Source: Thermoleophilia bacterium
Lineage (GTDB): Bacteria; Actinomycetota; Thermoleophilia; Gaiellales; Gaiellaceae
DNA: 42,063 bases
Direction of reading: 5' to 3'
NCBI GenBank assembly: GCA_025925195.1
Contig: JAICLU010000004.1
Coordinates: forward strand, 1 to 42,063
Notes under the pieces: model-generated
What the model was told of the DNA's origin: nothing
Databases searched by the model: none
What the model saw: the letters and a program-made list of their open reading frames with translations, nothing else
Shown: one piece after another, positions 21,394 to 28,529 of the stretch
Numbering within the stretch: the first letter of the stretch is position 1
Layout: every line of letters starts with the position of its first letter
Program-made: the position numbers and the translations under genes

Positions 21394-22536
21394 ATGCGCT
21401 TCAAGAAGATCGCGATCGGTGTAGTCGCTGTGGGACCGGCTGCTCTCGCCGCCACGGCCGCCGCTGCGACCGCCAAAGTTCCGGCCGCATGCAACGGCCT
21501 CACCTACGCACAGATGGGCCCGATGACGGGTGCCGCGGCCGTGCTCGGGCAGGAGCAGGTCTCTTGGGGACGGTTTGCGCTCAAGCAGTTCAACCAGCGA
21601 CACCACACGAACTTCAAGCTGCTCGAGGCAGACGACCAGCTGAACGCCGCGCAGGGATCGACGGTGGCACAGAGCCTCGTCAGCAATCGCTCGGTGCTTG
21701 CAGTCGTCGGTCCGGCCGGTAGCCAGGTCGTCAAGGTCGCAGGCCCCATCTTCACGCCCGCGCACCTCGCGATGGTGAGCTCCTCGGCGACCGACGGTCG
21801 CCTGTCCGACGGCCAGCTTCCGACCTTCTTCCGTGTCAACGCGAACAACGACGCGCAGGCGCCGCTTCTCTACCTGCTCATCGCCCGCAAGCTCAACCCG
21901 AAGAAGGTGATGATCGTCGACGATCAGACGCCGGACAAGACCGAGCTCGCGAACGAGGTCGCGCAGAAGCTGCAGAAGAAGGGGATCGCCGTCGAGCGCG
22001 AGTCGGTCAGCCAGTCCGACACCGACTTCTCGTCGCTGGTCGGCAAGATCGACGCGAGCACCGGCGTCGTGCTTCTCTCGTGGCAGATCGCGTCGCAGGG
22101 GCAACTCTTCGCGCAACAGCTCGCGGCGCAGGGGAAGCATGCGACGATCGTCGCCGCGAACGGCCTTTACTCACCGACACAGTTCACGCCGGAGGGCGGG
22201 TACGTGGCATCGTTCGCGCCCGACGTCAGGTTCATCAAGGCTGCGCAGTCGACGATCAAGGCGTACGAGGCGGCGAACGGCAACCAGGCGTTCGGCACGT
22301 ACGGCCCGCCGTCGTACGTCGCGACGCAGGTCGTTCTGAACGCGCTCTGGACCACGTGCTCGAAGGGTCACAAGCCGACGCGTGCGAGCGTCCTCGCCGC
22401 GATCCGGAAGACCCGGTTCAAGAGCACGATTCTCGGGACGCCGCTCGCATTCGCGCGCAACGGCAACAACCGGTACGCACTGTTCTTCCTGTTCCAGGTG
22501 AAGAACGGCAAGTACGTCCCCGCAACGACGAAGTAG
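21394..22536 (+). CDS. ABC-type solute-binding protein, Leu/Ile/Val-receptor type
   Basis: This 380-residue secreted protein has a Sec signal peptide (residues 1-~26, Lys-Lys then an Ala-rich core) with no lipobox Cys. The mature protein is a Peripla_BP_6 receptor: GPMTGAAAVLGQEQVSWGRF at the ligand cleft, AVVGPAGSQVVKVAGPIFTP, PTFFRVNANNDAQAPLLYLL and a hinge segment KKVMIVDDQTPDKTELANEV. Relatives bind branched amino acids, aromatic acids or other organic acids. No permease or ATPase gene is in the window, so it is an orphan receptor. The neighbouring oxidase, ligase and aldolase suggest an organic-acid ligand (inference). Confidence 0.92.
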   Translation: MRFKKIAIGVVAVGPAALAATAAAATAKVPAACNGLTYAQMGPMTGAAAVLGQEQVSWGRFALKQFNQRHHTNFKLLEADDQLNAAQGSTVAQSLVSNRSVLAVVGPAGSQVVKVAGPIFTPAHLAMVSSSATDGRLSDGQLPTFFRVNANNDAQAPLLYLLIARKLNPKKVMIVDDQTPDKTELANEVAQKLQKKGIAVERESVSQSDTDFSSLVGKIDASTGVVLLSWQIASQGQLFAQQLAAQGKHATIVAANGLYSPTQFTPEGGYVASFAPDVRFIKAAQSTIKAYEAANGNQAFGTYGPPSYVATQVVLNALWTTCSKGHKPTRASVLAAIRKTRFKSTILGTPLAFARNGNNRYALFFLFQVKNGKYVPATTK

Positions 22537-22543
22537 ACGCGAC

Positions 22544-22574
22544 GTGCGGGCGGGCGCGCCGCGCCCGCCCGCAC
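22544..22574 (+). terminator. Strong intercistronic hairpin after the binding-protein gene
   Basis: A perfect 14-bp GC stem (GTGCGGGCGGGCGC with GCGCCCGCCCGCAC) closes a 3-nt loop. There is no U-tract. It lies 7 nt after the stop and 17 nt before the next start, so it may reduce read-through or protect the 3' end of the abundant binding-protein mRNA. Confidence 0.6.
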
Positions 22575-22591
22575 GCACCGAAAGGAGCGAG

Positions 22592-23383
22592 GTGCCCCAG
22601 ATCGTCTGGCAGGGCTTCACCGACCCGATCGCAAACAAGCCGTACGTCGACCGGCTCGTCGCATACCTGAACGAGATCGCCGACCCCGGCTATGAGTTCG
22701 GGTTCTCCGGCATCACGCCGCCGGACTACTACGTGCACCGGCTGACCGAGCTGCGGTGCTCCGTGCAGGCACTCGCGGGAGCGATCGAGCTCGAGCGCTC
22801 GGGCGTCGACGGCATCATCCTCGGGCACTTCCAGGACGCGGGGTTGTGGGACCTGCGGAGCACACTGTCGATCCCGATCGTCGGCCTCGGCGAGTCGTCG
22901 ATCCTGTGGGCCTGCCAGCTCGGCTACCGCTTCGGCCTGATCACGATCCACCCGAACTTCAAGGAGTGGCACGAGCAGCAGATCCGTGGCTATTCGCTCG
23001 ACGGCCGCTGCGCAGGCGTCCGTGCGATGAGCACGAGCGTCGACCTCTTCATGAAGGCGTTCGAAGGCGACGACGACGCGGCGGGCGACGTCGAGTCGCA
23101 GTTCGAGACGCTCGGCCGCGAGCTCGTCGCCGCCGGCGCCGAGGTGTTGATCCCCGCGGGCGGATTGCCGGCGCTCCTGCTCGGGACCCGCAACGCGTAC
23201 ACCGTCGACGGCGCCGTCGTGCTGAATGCGAACGGCATCGCCGCGAAGCAGGCGGAAGTCGCGGTGAAGATGCGCGCGATCAGCGGCTCCGCCCCGTCCC
23301 GGATCGGCACGTTCAGGCAGGCGTCCGCCGAAGCGATCGAGGAGTTCGTGACGCGGGCGCGTCTGCTGTCGACGGAAGCGTGA
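22592..23383 (+). CDS. Asp/Glu/hydantoin racemase-fold protein lacking the catalytic cysteines
   Basis: This 263-residue protein aligns with the hydantoin/allantoin racemase branch of the Asp/Glu racemase superfamily: GVDGIILGHFQDAGLWDLRS, STLSIPIVGLGESSILWACQ and LVAAGAEVLIPAGGLPALLL. True racemases carry one Cys in each half (near residues 79 and 184 in characterised allantoin/hydantoin racemases). Here those sites read His79 (GHF) and Ala189 (PAGG). It is therefore unlikely to be a two-base racemase; an isomerase, decarboxylase or binding role is possible. GTG 22592 has AAAGGAGCGAG upstream. It follows the binding-protein gene in the same direction. Confidence 0.82.
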   Translation: MPQIVWQGFTDPIANKPYVDRLVAYLNEIADPGYEFGFSGITPPDYYVHRLTELRCSVQALAGAIELERSGVDGIILGHFQDAGLWDLRSTLSIPIVGLGESSILWACQLGYRFGLITIHPNFKEWHEQQIRGYSLDGRCAGVRAMSTSVDLFMKAFEGDDDAAGDVESQFETLGRELVAAGAEVLIPAGGLPALLLGTRNAYTVDGAVVLNANGIAAKQAEVAVKMRAISGSAPSRIGTFRQASAEAIEEFVTRARLLSTEA

Positions 23384-23410
23384 CGGCGCGGCCGGGCGCG
23401 ACGCGGCTGC

Positions 23411-23683
23411 TCAGTCCCGTGTGCCGACGGGAACGCCGCCGTCGGCGTCGAGCCTGACCATGTCGCCCGGCGCCGTGGCCTCCGCCACGCGCGCGACGAC
23501 GACCGGGCCGAGATCGGTACGGACGGAGGCGATGTGGACGCCGGCACGCTCCGTTACCTCCTCGACGCGCCCTGCCTCCGCGGCGGCGTCGGCCCACGAG
23601 CGGTCCCCGCAGGACGGGCACAGCGCCCGCGGCGGGAATGCCGCGCGACCGCACGCCGTGCAGACCGGAATCGGAAAGCTCAC
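23411..23683 (-). CDS. DUF35 OB-fold protein with rubredoxin-like zinc ribbon
   Basis: This 90-residue protein has an N-terminal zinc ribbon with two CxxC pairs (PVCTACGRAAFPPRALCPSC) and an OB-fold (VEEVTERAGVHIASVRTDLG). Such proteins pair with thiolase-like or MaoC-like enzymes and are needed for their activity, as ChsH2/Ltp2 partners in sterol side-chain degradation. GTG 23683 overlaps the stop of the thiolase gene (GTGA), which supports a heteromeric complex with it. It ends 27 nt from the convergent racemase-fold gene. Confidence 0.88.
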   Translation of the reverse strand: MSFPIPVCTACGRAAFPPRALCPSCGDRSWADAAAEAGRVEEVTERAGVHIASVRTDLGPVVVARVAEATAPGDMVRLDADGGVPVGTRD

Positions 23684-24780
23684 GTGGCCTCGAGGACGGC
23701 TGCGTTTGCGCACGCCCCGTACCGGTAGGCGACCATCCCGTACCCGCTGACGACCGCGCGCCGCGCGCGGACCCGGTCGCCGTCGACAAGCTGCCGAACG
23801 GCCTCGACGAGCCCGTGCATCCCGCCGGCGGCGCCGGCCTGCCCGGCCGAGAGTTGCCCGCCCGAGGTGTTCACCGGCAGCGCGCTCTCGCGGACGAAGC
23901 GCGCGATGTCGCTGTCGGGGACGAGCCCGAGCTCGTCGAGCTGGATGAGCGCCATGGCCGGGTAGTCGTCGTAGACGTAGGCGGCGTCCACGTCGGCGGG
24001 GCCGAAGCCGGCGGCATCCCAGAGCTCGTGCGCGACCTCGGCAAGCCCCGTGCGCAGCCCGTCTCCCTCGTGGAGATCGGCGTTGTGGAGAGCGCGCACC
24101 GCGCGCACGATGACACCGTCCTGCGAATCGGCGACGAGGACGGCGTCTGCGCCGCTGACGACCGGAACGCAGTCGTAACGGTGGAGCGGCGGCGCGACGG
24201 GCGGGGCCGCGAGGTACTCCTCGAGGCTCAGCGGCTGCCGGTAGACGGCGCCCGGGTTCTGCTCGGCCCACTGCCGCTGCCTGACGACGAGGCGTCCATA
24301 GTCCTCGCGCTCGAGCCCGTGCCGCGTCATGTGGCGTGACGTCAGGTGGGCGAACAGCGCGTTCGGACCGCCCGTCGGGATCGGCGCGAGGTGGTCTGCA
24401 GTGGCGCGGTTGTATCGGTCGACGAGCCGTCGGAAGTCGTCCGCCTCGAAGTGGTCGCCGGACAGCAGGACGATCGCGCGTGCGTCTCCCGCATCGACGG
24501 CGCGCACCGCGTGCTGGAGCATGTTGATCGCCGATGCGCCGCCGTTCGCATCGTCCATCAGCCATCGAACGCGCAGGCCCAGCCGGAACGCGAGATCCGC
24601 GACGTGGTCCGGTGCAAGCGTGAACGACGAAACGCCGATGCCGTCTACGTCGTGCCGGTCGATGCCGCTGCGCGCAAGCACCCGAAGGAACGCGTCGGCG
24701 AGCAACTGCTCCGTCGTCGTTCCCTCACGCGGATGCCGCGAGTACGGCGACTCGGCGACGGCGACGATGCGAGCGCCCAT
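23680..24780 (-). CDS. Thiolase-family protein (SCP-x/Ltp2-like)
   Basis: This 366-residue member of the thiolase superfamily resembles the lipid-transfer-type thiolases that work with DUF35 proteins. Visible blocks: VAESPYSRHPREGTTTEQLL, DDANGGASAINMLQHAVRAV (the position where classical thiolases have the acyl-Cys, here without Cys), LPVNTSGGQLSAGQAGAAGG (the C-terminal GGxxxxGHPxGATG-like segment without the His) and AVVSGYGMVAYRYG. Loss of the classical nucleophile is shared by Ltp2-type aldolases, so it may be a retro-aldolase acting on a 3-hydroxyacyl-CoA. ATG 24780 is probably leaderless. It is divergent from the acyl-CoA ligase gene. Confidence 0.85.
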   Translation of the reverse strand: MGARIVAVAESPYSRHPREGTTTEQLLADAFLRVLARSGIDRHDVDGIGVSSFTLAPDHVADLAFRLGLRVRWLMDDANGGASAINMLQHAVRAVDAGDARAIVLLSGDHFEADDFRRLVDRYNRATADHLAPIPTGGPNALFAHLTSRHMTRHGLEREDYGRLVVRQRQWAEQNPGAVYRQPLSLEEYLAAPPVAPPLHRYDCVPVVSGADAVLVADSQDGVIVRAVRALHNADLHEGDGLRTGLAEVAHELWDAAGFGPADVDAAYVYDDYPAMALIQLDELGLVPDSDIARFVRESALPVNTSGGQLSAGQAGAAGGMHGLVEAVRQLVDGDRVRARRAVVSGYGMVAYRYGACANAAVLEAT

Positions 24781-24800
24781 CGATCCGTACGATACGCGCG
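24781..24800. promoter_or_regulatory. Symmetric bidirectional -10 in a 20-bp divergent gap
   Basis: Plus-strand TACGAT (24788-24793) is 7 nt before GTG 24801. Minus-strand TATCGT (24794-24789) is 8 nt before ATG 24780. The two -10 hexamers share five base pairs, so one site could fire in either direction and both mRNAs would be leaderless. Confidence 0.5.
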
Positions 24801-26363
24801 GTGGCCGGGTCGTCGAGACTGCCGTCTGAAGAGCGCACGCTGCCGGCTCTACTCGCCCGCGCGGCGGCACGGGACCCCGACCGCGTGCTCGCCCGCGACG
24901 AGCACGCCGCGCTCACGTGCGCCGAGGCGCTCGACGTCACGCGGCGTTGCGCCGGTGCGCTCGCGGCCGCCGGCGTCGTTCGGGGCGACCGCGTCGCAGT
25001 CCTCAGCGAAAACCGTCTCGAGGTCGTCGAGCTCTGGCTCGCGTGCGCCTGGCTCGGTGCGGTCCTGGTCCCGATCAACACGGCGCTGCGCGGACCACAG
25101 CTCGAGCACGTCTTCGCCGACGCGGAGCCGGTGCTGCTTGCGCTCGAACCGGAGCTCGCAGATCGCCTCGACCACGTCGCGAACGCACCCTCGCGGCGGT
25201 GGCTGCTCGGCGAGGACCCCCTACCGTGCGGCGAGCCCGCGGTCCGCGCCGCCGTCGGCCCCGGCGACCCCTGCGTCATCCTCTACACGTCCGGGACGAC
25301 CGGTCCGTCGAAGGGCGTCCTCTGCCCGCATGCGCAGTGGTACTGGTGGGCGGTCAGGACGGGCGGGATTCTCGGCGTCGTCCCCGGCGATGTGCTCTAC
25401 ACGAATCTCCCGCTGTTCCACACGAATGCGTTGAACACGTTCGTCCAGGCGCTCGTCCACGACGCGACCTTCTTCGCCGGTCCGCGCTTCTCCGCATCGC
25501 GCTTCTGGCGGCGGCTCGTCGCCGCCGACGCGACGGTCACGTATCTGCTCGGAACGATGGTGCACATCCTCGCGAAACGCGAGGCGGACCCTGACGAGCG
25601 ACGACATCGTGTGCGGATCGCGCTCGCACCGGCCACGCCTGCCGCGCTGCACCGACCGGTGCGCGAGCGGTTCGGAATCGAGCTCGTCGACGCGTGGGGG
25701 TCGACGGAGACCAACGCAGTCCTCTCGACCGCGCTCGAAGGTGCACCGCCCGGATCGATGGGCGGCATCACTCCCGGCTTCGACGCGCGCGTCGTCGACG
25801 GCGGCGACGAGGAGGTCCCTCCGCAAACGCCGGGCGAGCTTGTCGTCCGCTGCGACGACCCGTTTGCGTTCGCGCTCGGCTACAACCGCCTGCCCGAGAA
25901 GACGGTGGAGGCGTGGCGGAATCTCTGGTTCCACACCGGAGACCGTGTCGTGCGTGACGCCGAAGGCTGGTTCTGGTTCGTCGACCGGCTCAACGACGCG
26001 ATCCGCCGGCGCGGAGAGAACATCTCTTCGTACGAGGTGGAGACGGTCATTGCCGCTCACCCGGACATCGCCGCGGTCGCGGTCGTGCCGGTCCCGGCAG
26101 AGGAGGGGGAGGACGAGGTTCTGGCGTGCGTTGTCGTGCGCGAGGGCGCGCAGGTCACTCCCGAAGCGCTGACGGCGTTCTGCGAGCCGCGGCTCGCGTA
26201 CTTCGCGATCCCCCGCTACATCCAGTTCGACGACGCTCTGCCGCTGACGCCCAACGGGAAGATCGAGAAGTACCGGCTGCGGGAGCGGGGCATCACCGAG
26301 TCGACCTGGGACCGGGACCGCGAGGGATACCGGCTCCCGCGGGTCCTGCCGCGGCAGGGATGA
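24801..26363 (+). CDS. Acyl-CoA ligase (CaiC-like, ANL superfamily)
   Basis: This 520-residue adenylate-forming enzyme activates a carboxylic acid with ATP, then makes the CoA thioester. Motifs in order: GDRVAVLSENRLEVVELWLA, P-loop ILYTSGTTGPSKGVLCPHAQ, the central VDAWGSTETNAV, the hinge-region LWFHTGDRVVRDAEGWFWFV, DRLNDAIRRRGENISSYEVE, and the C-terminal catalytic Lys in LTPNGKIEKYRLR. Closest in type to crotonobetaine/carnitine CoA ligase and small aromatic- or aliphatic-acid ligases. GTG 24801 is probably leaderless. It supplies CoA esters that the divergent thiolase/DUF35 pair could use. Its stop abuts the convergent aldolase stop, forming TGATCA. Confidence 0.9.
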   Translation: MAGSSRLPSEERTLPALLARAAARDPDRVLARDEHAALTCAEALDVTRRCAGALAAAGVVRGDRVAVLSENRLEVVELWLACAWLGAVLVPINTALRGPQLEHVFADAEPVLLALEPELADRLDHVANAPSRRWLLGEDPLPCGEPAVRAAVGPGDPCVILYTSGTTGPSKGVLCPHAQWYWWAVRTGGILGVVPGDVLYTNLPLFHTNALNTFVQALVHDATFFAGPRFSASRFWRRLVAADATVTYLLGTMVHILAKREADPDERRHRVRIALAPATPAALHRPVRERFGIELVDAWGSTETNAVLSTALEGAPPGSMGGITPGFDARVVDGGDEEVPPQTPGELVVRCDDPFAFALGYNRLPEKTVEAWRNLWFHTGDRVVRDAEGWFWFVDRLNDAIRRRGENISSYEVETVIAAHPDIAAVAVVPVPAEEGEDEVLACVVVREGAQVTPEALTAFCEPRLAYFAIPRYIQFDDALPLTPNGKIEKYRLRERGITESTWDRDREGYRLPRVLPRQG

Positions 26364-27110
26364 TCACGTTGGCTTCCGGAGCGACAGCCAGGCCGCCTCG
26401 ACGCCGGCGGAGAGGAAGCCCAGGTCGCTGCCGAAGAGGATGAGCTCGACTCCACGCCGACCCCAGTGCGCAGCAGCGTCCGCGTCCGCGGCGTAGATGC
26501 CGGCTGCCTTGCCGGCGGCGTGCGTTCGCGTGACGACGTCGTCGAGGATGTCTCGAAGTGCGCCGCCGCCGAGGCCCGTCGAGGCGGCGAGGTCTCCCGG
26601 GCCGACGAAGACGAGGTCGATCTCGCCGACCGTGAGGATCTCGTCGAGCGCTTCGACGCCGCGACGCGTCTCCACCTGGACGGCAACGAGCGTCTCGTCG
26701 GCGGCACGAGCGACCGCGGCCGCGATGTCGCGGCCGTAGCCGGTGCTCCGCGCGGGGCCGAGGCCGCGCGATCCAACCGGTGGGTAACGCGCAAACGCGG
26801 CGGCCGCGGCAGCCTCGCCTGCCGACTCGACGCGTGGCACGACCACGCCCGCGGCGCCGGCGTCGAGCGCGGCGGCGATGTGGTGCGCCGTGTTCGCGGG
26901 GACCCGGACGAGGGCGGGCACGCCCGCGAGCGCCGCACCTCCCACCACGGCGTGGACGGCGGCGATGTCGAACGGCGCGTGCTCCTGGTCCAGGCACAGA
27001 ACGTCGGGACCGAGTCGACCGGCGACCTCGGCGACGACCGGGTGCGGCGTCTGAACGAACAGCCCGACCGCGCGGTCCCCGCCCAGCAGCCGTGCGCGCA
27101 ACGACGTCAC
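26364..27110 (-). CDS. HpcH/HpaI-type class II aldolase
   Basis: This 248-residue TIM-barrel enzyme cleaves a 4-hydroxy-2-oxoacid (or similar) to pyruvate plus an aldehyde. Visible catalytic features: LCLDQEHAPFD with the base His, PALVRVPANTAHHIAAALDA with the conserved Arg, the metal ligands Glu in AVQVETRRGVEALDEI and Asp in VFVGPGDLAAS, and AGVVVPRVESAGEA. It is of normal length. GTG 27110 overlaps the stop of the FAD oxidase gene (GTGA), so the two enzymes are co-expressed, consistent with consecutive steps on hydroxy/oxo acids. Confidence 0.9.
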   Translation of the reverse strand: MTSLRARLLGGDRAVGLFVQTPHPVVAEVAGRLGPDVLCLDQEHAPFDIAAVHAVVGGAALAGVPALVRVPANTAHHIAAALDAGAAGVVVPRVESAGEAAAAAAFARYPPVGSRGLGPARSTGYGRDIAAAVARAADETLVAVQVETRRGVEALDEILTVGEIDLVFVGPGDLAASTGLGGGALRDILDDVVTRTHAAGKAAGIYAADADAAAHWGRRGVELILFGSDLGFLSAGVEAAWLSLRKPT

Positions 27111-28483
27111 GGCAGCACCTTGCCCGGATTGAGGATGCCGTGCGGATCGAAGACGCCCTTGAGCTTCCGGTACAGCGGGATCAGGTCCGGGTGCTCGCGA
27201 GCGAGATACGCCCGCTTACCGATTCCGATGCCGTGCTCGCCGCTGCACGTGCCGCCGCGCGCGAGCGCATCGTCGACGAGCAGCCCGTCGAGCTTCCGCG
27301 CGCGGTCGACCTCGCCCTCGTCGCCGGGATCCAGCATGAACGCGACGTGGAAGTTGCCGTCAGCTACGTGCCCGCCGATGCCGGCGTCGAGCCCGAGCGC
27401 GTCGACCGCTTCGCGCGCGGCCGTGATTGCGGCCGGCAGCTCCGACACCGGAACGCAGATGTCGGTGCTCCGCGGCTTCTTGCCCGGCGCGGTTGCCATC
27501 ACCGCGTACGCCGCGTCGTGCCTCGTCCGCCACAGGGCGCGCCTCGTCGCGTCGTCGCGTTCCAGAACGACGTCCGCGGCGCCGTGGTCTCCGACGATAT
27601 CGGCGACTGCCGCGAGATTTTCGTCGACGGCCGCGGGCGCGCCGGTGATGTCGATGAGCAGCAGCGGCCGCTCGGGCAGCGCTGCGCCGGAGTAGCTGTT
27701 GACCGCGGCGACATTCCATGCGTCGAGCAGCTCCAGGCGTGTCACGAGGACGCCGCCCGCGACGACGTCGACAGCGGCCGCACACGCAGCCGCGATGTCC
27801 GGAAACGCCGCTCGAACGGTCGCGCCCGACTCCTCGACGGGGTGGAGGCGGACCGTCAGTTCGGTGATTACGGCGAGCGTCCCTTCCGAGCCCACGAGGA
27901 GCGAGGTGATGTCGTAGCCGGCGGATGATTTGGCCGCGCGGCTGCCGGTGCGGACGACCTGCGCGTCGCCGAGCACCGCTTCCAACGCGAGAACCTGCCG
28001 CCGCATCCCGCCGTACCGGACGGTCGTGGTGCCGCTCGCGTTCGTCGCGGCCATGCCGCCGAGCGTCGCGTCGGCCCCGGGGTCGACCGGGAACTGGAGG
28101 CCGTGCCGGCGCGCCGCCGCGTCGAGCTGCCGTCGCGTCACGCCGGCCTGAACCGTCGCCGTGAGGTCGCTCGGGCGGAGCTCGAGAATCCGGTCGAGTC
28201 GGGTGAGGTCGAGGCTGATCCCGCCGGCGACGGGGATCACGTGGCCCTCGAGGCTCGTCCCCGCACCGAAGGGCACGACCGGCACTCCTTCGCGCGCCGC
28301 CAGGGCGATCACGGCAGCCACCTCGCGCGTGCTCGCCGGCAGCACGACGGCGTCCGGTCGCCGCGCGGGATGGATGCTGAAGTCTTCACCGTGGCGGACG
28401 AGCTCCGACTCTGCGACCACGACGCTGCCGCCGTCGACGAGCAGCGACTCGAGGTCCGCGAGCGCAGATGCTGCGAAGGTCAC
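27107..28483 (-). CDS. FAD-linked 2-hydroxyacid oxidase/dehydrogenase (GlcD/D-lactate type)
   Basis: This 458-residue protein is of the vanillyl-alcohol-oxidase flavoprotein fold. The FAD domain has VVPFGAGTSLEGHVIPVAGG, FPVDPGADATLGGMAATNAS and GSEGTLAVITELTVRLHP. The cap/C-terminal domain has HVADGNFHVAFMLDP and GTCSGEHGIGIGKRAYLA, typical of GlcD and D-lactate dehydrogenases. It oxidises a D-2-hydroxyacid to the oxoacid, complementing the L-type FMN oxidase upstream. GTG 28483 is chosen; TTG 28540 is in frame but overlaps the RecQ gene end and has no ribosome site. It leads the two-gene unit with the aldolase. Confidence 0.9.
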   Translation of the reverse strand: MTFAASALADLESLLVDGGSVVVAESELVRHGEDFSIHPARRPDAVVLPASTREVAAVIALAAREGVPVVPFGAGTSLEGHVIPVAGGISLDLTRLDRILELRPSDLTATVQAGVTRRQLDAAARRHGLQFPVDPGADATLGGMAATNASGTTTVRYGGMRRQVLALEAVLGDAQVVRTGSRAAKSSAGYDITSLLVGSEGTLAVITELTVRLHPVEESGATVRAAFPDIAAACAAAVDVVAGGVLVTRLELLDAWNVAAVNSYSGAALPERPLLLIDITGAPAAVDENLAAVADIVGDHGAADVVLERDDATRRALWRTRHDAAYAVMATAPGKKPRSTDICVPVSELPAAITAAREAVDALGLDAGIGGHVADGNFHVAFMLDPGDEGEVDRARKLDGLLVDDALARGGTCSGEHGIGIGKRAYLAREHPDLIPLYRKLKGVFDPHGILNPGKVLP

Positions 28484-28529
28484 GGCGATATCCAGATCTG
28501 TCCCCGCAAAGTGAGCAGAGCGCGAAGCT

